DNA from: a bacterium
GTDB lineage: Bacteria > Krumholzibacteriota > Krumholzibacteria > LZORAL124-64-63
Direction of reading: 5' to 3'
DNA length: 7,041 bases
NCBI GenBank assembly: GCA_030592025.1
Contig: JAUUZX010000068.1
Location: 1 to 7,041, forward strand
Below the pieces are notes generated by a model that saw nothing but the letters and a program-made list of their open reading frames with translations, did not search any database and was not told where the DNA came from. Position numbers and translations under genes: made by a program. This document shows, in pieces, positions 1 to 7,041 of the stretch. Position 1 is the stretch's first letter. Every line of letters begins with the position of its first letter.

Positions 1-1882
1 CGAGACCACCGTCGGACGACCAGAGTCCGGTCGGCACCAGATCCTGCAGCAGGTCCTCGTCGAAGCGCAGGTCCACTCCCGCTTCCAGCCGCACGGTGTG
101 GTCGCTGACCATACCTTCCACGTGGACCGTGCCGGGGTCCCCCACAAGGGCGACCCGTTCGATTTCAAGAGTGCGGTTCAGGGTGTCGAGACGGACCTCT
201 GCCGGCGCCGCGAGACGGATATCCCGGCCGGCGATCCTCAGGCGCAACGAATCGATCCGCACCGTGGTCAGCGTATCGATGGCGGCGGTGACGCCCAGGT
301 CCAACCGGTCATCGGCGCGATGCGCGGACAGCGCAACCTGCAGCGGCAGTTCCCGCGCCGCCACGTATCGACCCTCGAAACCGAGGGAGTCCACCCGCGT
401 GAGGCCGTCGATGACCACGGAGCCCACCTCGAGCACGGCGACGGCGCCGTCGGCGTCCCGCTCGGCGCGCAGATGAAGGCTCGGCACGGCTAGGCGCCCT
501 GTCTCGTAGCGTCCCGAGAGGTCGAGACGTCCCCGCGGATCCTGGCGCGTGCCGGAAGCCTCCACGGCGAGGCTCACCCCCAGGTCCGCGTCGGCGAACT
601 CCGGTCCCGCCAGGGCAAGCAGGGGCATGGGGCTGGCCAAGTCGGCCTGGACCATCACCTCGAAGTCGTCGCCACGGACACCGCCCGTGCCCTCGACCAC
701 CAGGCCCGGTACGTCGACCGCCAGGGTGTCCAGCCTGATATCCACCGTCGCCAACTGCTCCGGGTCGAACGATCCTGTCGCGACCACGCGGGAGCGCCCC
801 CAGCCGGGGCTGCCGCCCAGGTCGAGCTCGAACCGGCCCTGGATTCCTCCGGGGCGGGTGCCCGTCGCCTCTACCACGAATTCCACCGCGATCTCGGCAT
901 AGTCTTCGGGCGGCAGGGCCGCCGGCCACCGGTCGGCGGCCACGGCCACGGCCACGAAGGGCGCGGTGAATGCTCCCCGGCCGTCAAGGGTGACGGACGT
1001 GGAGTCGATCCGCGCCGTGCCCGTCACGCGCAGCATGGCGGGGGCTGCCCCTCGCCAGTTCGCTTCCATGGACGCCGGACCGGCCGCCGCCACCCGCACC
1101 TCGCACGTGTCGATGACGACCTCGCCCCGCAGGGGGCCGTAACGAATATCCACCGCGATGGACGGCATGTCCGCCATCCAAGGCTTCCCGCCGCCGCCGT
1201 CGACCCGGCCGCCGCCCCGCAGATGCAGCCTCGCTCCCGTTGCCCCGTGGGCCGCGTCGAACCCGGCCATGATTTCCACGCGTTCAATCCCGACATCCGG
1301 AGTGACCACGGCCCGCTCGACCGTCAGCCTGATATCCGCTGCCGCAACCGAGGGGATGTCCGCCGCTCCACCCGGCCTCAACCACGGCACCCGGCCCGCC
1401 TCCTGAGCCGGCTCTTCTCGGGTCGCCGACGTGTCCGTCGCCGACGTATCGGCCGCCAGCATGGCGGTCAGTTCCGGCACGTCCAGCCGCGCCACGTCGG
1501 CGTCCACGAGGTCCACCAGCAGGTCGTGCCGGCGCAGGGCCCCGAGATCCAGATCCACCACCAGACGCCTGACATGGAGCACGGTGTCGCCGTAAGCCGC
1601 CCTCGCAGTGGGCGACTCGGTCCGCCACACCAGGTCGTCAAAGCGCAGTTGCCCGAACTCCGGCCAAGCCAGTTCACCGGTCTCAAGGATGCCGGGCAGC
1701 CTCGCGTCGGCCAAACGCACCGCCACGCCGAGCAGACGAGCGCGTACCGGACCCAATGACAGGAGCCCGCTCCCGAGCAGAACCACGACGACGAGCAGCA
1801 CGACCACTCCCCGCAGCCCGCGCCACGCCCGGCCCAGCCACCGGCGCCGACGGCCGGTTTCTTTTTTATCGCGCCCTACCAT
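1..1882 (-). CDS. tamB: TamB-like (AsmA/TamB family) inner-membrane-anchored translocation and assembly protein (3' partial)
   Basis: N-terminal 627 codons of a long envelope protein; the frame is open from the ATG at 1882 to the left edge with no stop. The start lies inside the end of the tamA-like gene (7-base overlap ATGGTAG). A basic N-terminus (RDKKETGRRRR) and one hydrophobic helix at about residues 25-43 predict an uncleaved inner-membrane anchor with the rest in the periplasm. The early segment (residues about 60-140) with LPGILETGEL, LRFDDLVW and alternating L/V-D strands resembles the start of TamB proteins. The remainder is a long run of short alternating beta strands (for example ADIRL, VDIRY, VDIRLDTLAVDV, VRIDSLRLRIAG), typical of the AsmA/TamB beta-taco fold that forms a hydrophobic groove. 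A polar linker lies near residues 143-165. TamB proteins usually exceed 1200 residues, so more than half, including the conserved C-terminal DUF490/TamB domain, is outside the window. The identification therefore rests on architecture, weak motifs and the tamA neighbour. Another AsmA-like protein is the alternative. Confidence 0.82.
   Translation of the reverse strand, partial: MVGRDKKETGRRRRWLGRAWRGLRGVVVLLVVVVLLGSGLLSLGPVRARLLGVAVRLADARLPGILETGELAWPEFGQLRFDDLVWRTESPTARAAYGDTVLHVRRLVVDLDLGALRRHDLLVDLVDADVARLDVPELTAMLAADTSATDTSATREEPAQEAGRVPWLRPGGAADIPSVAAADIRLTVERAVVTPDVGIERVEIMAGFDAAHGATGARLHLRGGGRVDGGGGKPWMADMPSIAVDIRYGPLRGEVVIDTCEVRVAAAGPASMEANWRGAAPAMLRVTGTARIDSTSVTLDGRGAFTAPFVAVAVAADRWPAALPPEDYAEIAVEFVVEATGTRPGGIQGRFELDLGGSPGWGRSRVVATGSFDPEQLATVDIRLDTLAVDVPGLVVEGTGGVRGDDFEVMVQADLASPMPLLALAGPEFADADLGVSLAVEASGTRQDPRGRLDLSGRYETGRLAVPSLHLRAERDADGAVAVLEVGSVVIDGLTRVDSLGFEGRYVAARELPLQVALSAHRADDRLDLGVTAAIDTLTTVRIDSLRLRIAGRDIRLAAPAEVRLDTLNRTLEIERVALVGDPGTVHVEGMVSDHTVRLEAGVDLRFDEDLLQDLVPTGLWSSDGGL
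1421..1450 (-). repeat. 15-bp tandem duplication encoding DTSAT twice
   Basis: Two adjacent 15-base units, 13 of 15 bases identical, encode DTSAT-DTSAT at residues 145-154 of the tamB-like protein. They lie in a polar linker (continuing REEPAQEAG) between beta-rich segments. The codon-register duplication looks like a recent slippage event in a loop under weak constraint. Confidence 0.8.
1876..1882 (-). other. Stop-start overlap between tamA-like and tamB-like genes
   Basis: The minus strand reads ATGGTAG here: ATG opens the tamB-like gene and TAG closes the tamA-like gene in another frame. Upstream of the ATG there is only a weak purine stretch (GGGAT, about 9 bases away). The arrangement suggests translational coupling, with ribosomes finishing the barrel protein restarting on tamB, which would keep the two partners in proportion. 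The coupling itself is inference. Confidence 0.85.
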
Positions 1883-3723
1883 GGGTAACCGATCCCGAAA
1901 TGCCACAGGGTGGACGGTTCCGACCAGCGCATCTCGGTCAGGTTCCAGGCGTGGCCGACACGCAGGGGGCCGAGGGGCGTGCGCACGTCCAGCCCGACAC
2001 CCACGGCCACGCCCACGTCAGCCAGGGAGGCGTCGCTCAAGTGCTCCCACACCTGACCCGCGTCGATGAAGGCCGCGCCGTCCAGTATCCAGAAGAGGTG
2101 CGACCGGACTTCGGCGCCCCCCAGGGCGACCGACTGGCCACCACGGGGATTGTTGGCGGAGTCCCGCGGGCCGAGCTTCCGCCGTGCGTACCCCCGCATG
2201 CTGTTGTAGCCGCCGGCGTAGAAGCGACGGTTCGCCAGGAGGTCGATGTTGTCACCCAGCGGTCGGGACCAGCCGTATCGCCCGCGAGCGGTCACCACGA
2301 GGCGGCTGCCGAGGGCGTGGTACGCGGTCCCGTCCAGCTGGAGCTTGAGGTAGGAACTGCCCCAGACCGGCGAGGGCGGGGCCACCGTGACCGCCGTCTT
2401 CAGGTACCCACCCCGCGTGGGGTAGAGCATGTTGTCGGTCCAGTCCCACTTGCGGTCGAACCAGGTCTCGAGCAGCCAGTCCTGCTCGTCGGGGATGTCG
2501 TCCACGTCGGGCGAGTAGGTCTCCACCTTCACGTGGGAAATACCGATACCCACGTTCATCATGGCATGGCCCCGGGGCCGGAAGGACTGAACGAACTTGA
2601 GCGCGTACTCCCGGGACAGGTAGGCATCCTCGTCCTCGAGCATCCATTGGCTGCCCAGGGAGCTGCGGGCACGGGGCGAAAGCCACCCCAGCCAGAAGAC
2701 CTCGGCGCCGAGGCTCCGGTCGTGGGAAGCGTAGGTGCCGTGGGCGTTGAAGCCGCGTCCCTTTCGGAAGAGATTGCGGTGGGTCCAGCCCGCGCGCACC
2801 ACCCAGGGGTTGTCGGTCCAGGTGCCCACCGACATGCGCCAGGAGCGCATGCGGGCATCGGTAAGGCGGGCCGTCAAGTCCAACTCGCCGGGGCCGACGG
2901 GTTCGGTGGCCAGCTCGACATGGCCGAAGAGCTGGGTCGCCCGCAGATCGGATGCTCCCTCGGCGAGCATGGTGGCGCCATAGTCCACCCCCTCGTCGAT
3001 ATCCATCACGCGCCGCGCCACGGGCACCAGGTCCTCGGCACAGCCGGTGACCCGCACCGATGTGATGGTGGTGAAATCCCCCGGCGTGATGTCCAGCCGC
3101 AGGTCGATCAGGCCCAGGCCGACGGCCTCCAGACCCAAGGCGACCTTCACCGTGGCGTAACCCGCGTCCTGCAGCCAAATCCGGAGAAAGCGCACCATGG
3201 CGTCGACATCCTCGTCGACGAGAGGCTGCCCCAACGGCGGCAGGTGGGCATCCGTGCTGTCCGGCGGGGTGACACCGGCGGGCCAGCCGACGTATCGACG
3301 GGCCCTCAGCACCATGGGCGTCCCCGGCGAGACGACGATCTCGAGCTTCAGGCTGCGAGCCGGGGCGTCCGTCTCGAACCGGGTCTTCACCCGTGAGGCG
3401 GGGTAGCCGCGGCGGGCGAGGAAGAGGCGGATCCGACGCAGGTCGTCATCCAGGGTCTTCGCGTGGAAAGCGGGCCTGACGCGCCCGCGCAACAACTTCC
3501 ACTGCCCACGCGATTCGAGACCGGCCACCGCCTCGGTGGCTAGCTCCCCCGGCAATCCACTGACCTCGAATCCGCGTACTTCCCAGCCGTTGAAGCGCAT
3601 CCAGGCGCCCGGCTCGACCGTGGCCGATTGGCCCGAGGCCACACCGGCCTGCAGGCACAGTGCCAGGACCAACCACGCGGGCCACGAGAGGCGGCTCGAA
3701 GGGATGTGGGGAACGGTGATCAT
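1876..3723 (-). CDS. tamA: TamA-like outer-membrane protein of the Omp85/BamA superfamily
   Basis: Outer-membrane beta-barrel with periplasmic POTRA domains, the expected partner of TamB in outer-membrane protein assembly or lipid transport. The ATG at 3723 gives 615 residues and begins a convincing signal peptide (hydrophobic core WLVLALCLQAG, likely cleavage near residue 30-33). A TTG at 3801 would add 26 polar residues before the signal and is rejected. POTRA-like regions lie at about 47-134, 135-217 and 218-292, each with the usual beta-helix-helix-beta pattern and G-Y turns (RRGYPAS, QDAGYATV). The barrel runs from about 293 to the end. The Omp85 loop-6 motif is RGY at 510-512, followed by ARRKLGP. 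GGAEVR, FIDAGQVW and RTPLGPLRVGHAW match the conserved final strands. The last residues, HFGIGYPW, form a beta-signal ending in Trp. Three POTRAs and about 600 residues fit TamA better than BamA (five POTRAs, about 800 residues), and the following tamB-like gene supports this. BamA or another Omp85 member is the alternative. No strong ribosome binding site precedes the ATG. Confidence 0.9.
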   Translation of the reverse strand: MITVPHIPSSRLSWPAWLVLALCLQAGVASGQSATVEPGAWMRFNGWEVRGFEVSGLPGELATEAVAGLESRGQWKLLRGRVRPAFHAKTLDDDLRRIRLFLARRGYPASRVKTRFETDAPARSLKLEIVVSPGTPMVLRARRYVGWPAGVTPPDSTDAHLPPLGQPLVDEDVDAMVRFLRIWLQDAGYATVKVALGLEAVGLGLIDLRLDITPGDFTTITSVRVTGCAEDLVPVARRVMDIDEGVDYGATMLAEGASDLRATQLFGHVELATEPVGPGELDLTARLTDARMRSWRMSVGTWTDNPWVVRAGWTHRNLFRKGRGFNAHGTYASHDRSLGAEVFWLGWLSPRARSSLGSQWMLEDEDAYLSREYALKFVQSFRPRGHAMMNVGIGISHVKVETYSPDVDDIPDEQDWLLETWFDRKWDWTDNMLYPTRGGYLKTAVTVAPPSPVWGSSYLKLQLDGTAYHALGSRLVVTARGRYGWSRPLGDNIDLLANRRFYAGGYNSMRGYARRKLGPRDSANNPRGGQSVALGGAEVRSHLFWILDGAAFIDAGQVWEHLSDASLADVGVAVGVGLDVRTPLGPLRVGHAWNLTEMRWSEPSTLWHFGIGYPW

Positions 3724-3797
3724 ACCGTGAAGACTAGTGCGGTGGCGTCCCCTTGTCCATGTTCGGGGCGCGCTTCCCGGGTCGGTTTCCGGTCGGC
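3724..3797 (-). other. Short spacer between kinase and tamA-like gene
   Basis: This 74-base gap separates the kinase TGA (3798-3800) from the tamA ATG. I see no strong hairpin followed by a T run, so no convincing terminator, and no clear -35/-10 pair. The bases just before the ATG lack a good Shine-Dalgarno sequence; AAGGGGA lies about 25 bases upstream, too far to serve. Read-through from the kinase gene is plausible, but an internal promoter cannot be excluded. Confidence 0.55.
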
Positions 3798-6700
3798 TCA
3801 ATCGCTGTCAAGCGTCTCCCGCACCTTGGCTGCCAACCCCTGACTCGAGAAGGGCTTCTGGAGGAAGTTCACCTTCTCGTCCAGCACGCCATTATGGGCG
3901 ATCACGTCAGCCGTGTAGCCGGACATGAACAGGTGCCTGATGTCGGGCCGGGTGGCCAGGAGTTTCGCGGCCAACTCCTGGCCGTTCATCTCGGGCATCA
4001 CCACATCAGTGATGAGCAGGTGGATCTCGCCGGCATGGTCCCCGGCCAGACGGATGGCCTCGTCCGGCGTGGCGGCCGCCAGAACGGAGTAGCCCTGGCC
4101 CTGGAGCATCCTCCTGGTCAACTCCAGGATCGCTGATTCATCCTCCACCAGCAGGATGATCTCGTGGCCTTGTCGGGACGTCTCCACCTGAACCGCCTTC
4201 GGCACCGGAACTGCGGTGGCCGCATGCCGGGGCAGGTAGATCCTGAAGGACGTGCCCTGACCCGGCTCGCTGTACATGCTGATGAAGCCGCCGTTCTGCT
4301 TGACGACGCCGTAGACCATGGCCAGCCCCAGGCCGGTCCCCTGCCCCAGTTCCTTCGCGGTGAAGAACGGCTCGTAGATCCTGCTCTGGGTCGCCTTGTC
4401 CATGCCGCAGCCGTCATCGATCACCACCAACAGCGCGTAGTCTCCGGGGATGGCGCCCGGATGATCCGCGCAGTAGGCGTCGTCGAAGTGGGCCGACCCG
4501 GTTTCGATGATGACCTTGCCCACACCGTCAATGGCATCCCGGGCGTTGACGCACAGGTTGGCCAGGACCTGGTTGATCTGCGTCACATCCACCTTGACCA
4601 ATGCCACGTCGGCCCCCGGCAACCAGGTGAGATCGATGTCCTCGCCGATGAGCCGCCGCAGCATCCTGAGCATGTCCTCGACGGTCTCGTTCAGGTCGAT
4701 CACCTCGGGTGCGATGGCCTGCTTGCGGGCAAAGGCCAGCAGTTGGCGCGTGAGGTCCGCCGAGCGCTCGGCCGCATGGCAGATCTCCTTCAGGTCGTCA
4801 TGGAGCGGCTCCGAGGGGTTCAACTGCGTCATGGCCATTTCGGCGCGGCCGAGGATGACCCCCAGCATGTTGTTGAAATCGTGGGCCACACCACCGGCGA
4901 GCCGCCCGACGGACTCCATCTTCTGGGCCTGGCGCAGCTGCTCCTCCAGCTTGATCTCTTCGGTGACGTCGCGTTTGACCGCCACGTAGTTGACGGTCAC
5001 GCCCGCTGCGTCGCGCATGGGCGAAATCGTCGCCTCCTCGGTGAACAGGGAACCGTCCTTCTTCATGTTGGTGATCCGACCGCTCCAGGTTTCGCCTCCT
5101 GCAAGCGTCTCCCACATTTCCCTGTAGAAAGCACCGTCGTGCATACCGCTCTTGAGCACGCGCGGGTTCTGGCCGATGGCCTCCTCCTGGGTGTACCCGG
5201 TCACGTGCGTGAAGGCGGGATTCGTGTACTGGATCGTGCCCTCGGCATCGGTGATCAACACGGTCTCCGTCGACTGGGCGATGGCTTGCGCCAGGCGCTC
5301 GCGCTCCTCCTCGGCGTGCTTGCGCTCGGTGAGGTCCGTCACGATGCCCTCGATGGCGATCGGCTGCCCCGCCGAACCGCGGACCAGCACGTTGCGCTGA
5401 TGGAGCCAACGCACCTCTCCCGTCTGACCGTGGATGATCTGGAACTCATAGACCGGCGGCATCTTCCCCTTCAGCAACGCCTCCCACTGTTCCTCGAAGA
5501 AATCCCGCCAATCCGGATGCACCGCTTCCCGGATCAGCAGAGGAGAATCGAGGAACACCTCGGGGGCGTACCCGAAAATCTCGTTCGCCGCCGGGCTCAC
5601 ATACTCGTAGCGCCCTTCGGGCAGCGACATGCGGTAGATCATGTCCTGGGCGTTCTCCGTGAGGCGACGGAACCGATCCTCGCTCTCACGCAACGCGTCG
5701 ATCGCCCGCTTGCTCTCGGTGATGTCCTGGAACACGCAGTAGGTCTGACGGAAACCGCCGTCCGGCAGGTAACCGACGCAGCCCTCGAAGGAGATGTCCA
5801 GATGGCGCCCGTCCTTGTGCCTTATCTTGAATTGCACATCGCGCACGAAACCGCGCCGCTTGAACTCCGGATAATTCTCTTTGAAATGGGGCTTCCAATC
5901 GGGGTGGAGGAAATCAGAAAAATTCTTGCCGATAACTTCTTCGCGGTCGTAGCCAAGGGTTTTCAGCCAAGCCGGGTTCACATCGAGGAAGCATCCCTCC
6001 TCGTCGAGGGACTGGTAGGACAGGGGGGCGTTGTCATAGAGCGCCCTGAATTTCTCCTCACTGGTCTTCAGCGCCTCCTCAGCCTCCTTGCGGTCCGTGA
6101 TGTCCCGGAATATCTCCAGCTTGGAGACCGAGCGGTCCGTATTGGTCAGCAGCGTGTCCACCAGATCGTAGGTCCTGCCGTTCTTGAACGAGGTCCACTC
6201 CCAACGCACGGTTTCGCCGGTGAAGACCTCCGGACTCTTGCACCAGGGGCAGACGTCCTGCCGGTCACGGAAATAGTCGTAGCACTTCCGCCCTTCATAG
6301 GGACCAAACTCCTCGACCAGCACCTGGTTCACGTACTCGATGTTGTATTCCTGATCGACGATGTACAGGCCGTCGTTCATGGCGCCGAAGACGGATTCCA
6401 GCTTGTCCCTCTCGGTCCGCAACTCCGCCGTACGTTGATCTACCTCGTTCTCCAGGTTCTCCTGGTGCCGCACGAGATCGTCCCGAACGCGGAACAACCG
6501 ACGATTCAATACGATGACGTAGACGGTGATCAGGACGAGGAAGAAAACCGCACCGACGACGAGCAGAACAGGCCCCCGGTGCTGGCGCGCGGCCTGCGAG
6601 AGTGTCATGCGGCCGTGGTCCCCATAGGGCCCGACGCGCAGTTCTCTCATGAGGTTGTGCACACGGCCGTCATCAACGACCGTGGTCCAACCCGTGTAGC

Positions 6701-7041
6701 CACCGGCAACCGCCGCGGGATCGTCCCGGGACATGGACAAGAGAACGGTCGCTACTCGTTCGGTCAGTTCCTTCGGGGTCGCGCTCAGCGTTGCGAAGGA
6801 CCATTCCGGATAGTGACGCGTGCTGTGGAGGTAGGGGTGACCGTCATCCAACGCATCGAGGACCTTGACCGCCCCCGCCTCCACCATTCCCTGCTCGATG
6901 AGTTTCTCGATGATTCCGGTGCGGACCGTGCCGATGTCGACCTCGCCGTCCAGGACGGCATGCACGACCGGCGCCTGGGTCCCGCCCGGCGAAAAAAGAA
7001 CTTCGGAGCATTCGGTGAAGGGATCGATGCCGAGATCCTTC
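3798..7041 (-). CDS. Hybrid sensor histidine kinase with PhnD/TtrS-like sensor, four PAS domains and C-terminal receiver (5' partial)
   Basis: Membrane sensor kinase that should autophosphorylate on histidine and pass the phosphate to its own receiver. The frame is open to the right edge (1080 codons visible), so the GTG at 6965 is not the start: the residues before it continue the same domain. Numbering from the first visible codon: residues 1-140 are the C-terminal part of a periplasmic PhnD-like domain (GEVDIG, HSTRHYPEWSFA, GWT, LRVGPY), closest in style to the tetrathionate sensor TtrS. A transmembrane helix lies at about 157-178 and a charged coiled coil at 180-215. PAS domains follow at about 215-317, 325-445, 452-575 and 582-697. 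The HisKA H-box has His720 (GVAHDFNN). The ATPase has Asn832 (N box), DDGCGM at 875-880, PFFT at 891-894 and GQGTGLGL at 899-906. The receiver (960-1080) has acidic residues 966/967, phospho-acceptor Asp1012, Ser1040 and Lys1062. All catalytic residues are present, so it looks active. The ligand is unknown and no partner regulator is in view. Confidence 0.93.
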   Translation of the reverse strand, partial: KDLGIDPFTECSEVLFSPGGTQAPVVHAVLDGEVDIGTVRTGIIEKLIEQGMVEAGAVKVLDALDDGHPYLHSTRHYPEWSFATLSATPKELTERVATVLLSMSRDDPAAVAGGYTGWTTVVDDGRVHNLMRELRVGPYGDHGRMTLSQAARQHRGPVLLVVGAVFFLVLITVYVIVLNRRLFRVRDDLVRHQENLENEVDQRTAELRTERDKLESVFGAMNDGLYIVDQEYNIEYVNQVLVEEFGPYEGRKCYDYFRDRQDVCPWCKSPEVFTGETVRWEWTSFKNGRTYDLVDTLLTNTDRSVSKLEIFRDITDRKEAEEALKTSEEKFRALYDNAPLSYQSLDEEGCFLDVNPAWLKTLGYDREEVIGKNFSDFLHPDWKPHFKENYPEFKRRGFVRDVQFKIRHKDGRHLDISFEGCVGYLPDGGFRQTYCVFQDITESKRAIDALRESEDRFRRLTENAQDMIYRMSLPEGRYEYVSPAANEIFGYAPEVFLDSPLLIREAVHPDWRDFFEEQWEALLKGKMPPVYEFQIIHGQTGEVRWLHQRNVLVRGSAGQPIAIEGIVTDLTERKHAEEERERLAQAIAQSTETVLITDAEGTIQYTNPAFTHVTGYTQEEAIGQNPRVLKSGMHDGAFYREMWETLAGGETWSGRITNMKKDGSLFTEEATISPMRDAAGVTVNYVAVKRDVTEEIKLEEQLRQAQKMESVGRLAGGVAHDFNNMLGVILGRAEMAMTQLNPSEPLHDDLKEICHAAERSADLTRQLLAFARKQAIAPEVIDLNETVEDMLRMLRRLIGEDIDLTWLPGADVALVKVDVTQINQVLANLCVNARDAIDGVGKVIIETGSAHFDDAYCADHPGAIPGDYALLVVIDDGCGMDKATQSRIYEPFFTAKELGQGTGLGLAMVYGVVKQNGGFISMYSEPGQGTSFRIYLPRHAATAVPVPKAVQVETSRQGHEIILLVEDESAILELTRRMLQGQGYSVLAAATPDEAIRLAGDHAGEIHLLITDVVMPEMNGQELAAKLLATRPDIRHLFMSGYTADVIAHNGVLDEKVNFLQKPFSSQGLAAKVRETLDSD

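Noticed and set aside
309..929. 206-codon minus-strand frame inside the tamB-like gene
   Set aside because: Low-complexity Arg/Gly-rich product in a frame shifted from the TamB-like frame, which is open throughout this region.
2252..3178. 308-codon minus-strand frame inside the tamA-like gene
   Set aside because: Arg/Gly/Pro-rich shadow of the conserved barrel frame, with no domain signature.
1756..3396. 546-codon open frame on the plus strand
   Set aside because: It lies antisense to the tamA-like gene, whose Omp85 motifs are clear. Its product is a His/Gly/Val/Gln-rich string with no recognisable motif, as expected of a shadow frame in GC-rich DNA.
3650..3663. Possible lipoprotein box (ALC) in the TamA-like signal peptide
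   Set aside because: The residue before Cys23 is Leu rather than Gly/Ala/Ser, and a normal cleavage site follows downstream.
3734..3760. Eight-codon minus-strand frame in the spacer before tamA (ATG to TAG, ending 10 bases before the tamA ATG)
   Set aside because: Too short to separate from chance, with no ribosome binding site and no recognised leader-peptide pattern.
3740..3790. Possible terminator hairpin (CCCC / GGGG pairing) between kinase and tamA
   Set aside because: The stem is only four pairs around a 12-base loop, with no T run after it.
4507..4989. 160-codon plus-strand frame opposite the kinase core
   Set aside because: Antisense to the invariant H, N and G boxes; Ser/Arg-rich shadow product.
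6963..6965. GTG as start codon of the kinase
   Set aside because: The 25 residues upstream are in frame and continue the PhnD-like domain to the window edge, so the gene starts outside.

Overview
The window looks like a piece of a GC-rich chromosome (roughly two-thirds G+C by eye) from a diderm bacterium. An outer-membrane Omp85 protein and a TamB-like envelope protein require two membranes. The kinase style (TtrS/PhnD-like sensor, several PAS domains, DFNN-type H-box, C-terminal receiver) is common in Deltaproteobacteria-like and FCB/candidate-phylum genomes. I cannot place the organism more closely from the sequence alone. There are no rRNA or tRNA genes, no CRISPR array, no insertion sequence and no phage gene.

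All three genes lie on the minus strand and read from right to left, filling almost every base. First comes a very large hybrid sensor histidine kinase (3798 to beyond the right edge), whose start is missing. After a 74-bp gap comes a TamA-like outer-membrane protein (1876-3723) with a signal peptide, three POTRA-like domains and an Omp85 barrel. Its last 7 bases overlap the start of a TamB-like protein (1882 to beyond the left edge), whose C-terminal part is missing. The tamB-like frame is open for 627 codons up to the edge with no stop.

The tamA-tamB pair very probably works as one unit. The barrel protein sits in the outer membrane, and TamB is anchored by an N-terminal helix in the inner membrane and spans the periplasm with a long beta-rich body, serving outer-membrane protein assembly and/or lipid transport. 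The kinase probably senses a small periplasmic ligand with its PhnD/TtrS-like domain and cytoplasmic signals with four PAS domains. It then passes phosphate from His720 to Asp1012 in its own receiver (numbering of the visible part). No separate response regulator is visible, so its output is unknown. The co-directional order suggests an operon, but the kinase may simply be a neighbour.

I do not see clear evidence of a wholly new system. The most interesting points are the unusual kinase next to tamAB, its PhnD/TtrS-like sensor fused to four PAS domains, and a three-cysteine motif in the first PAS domain.
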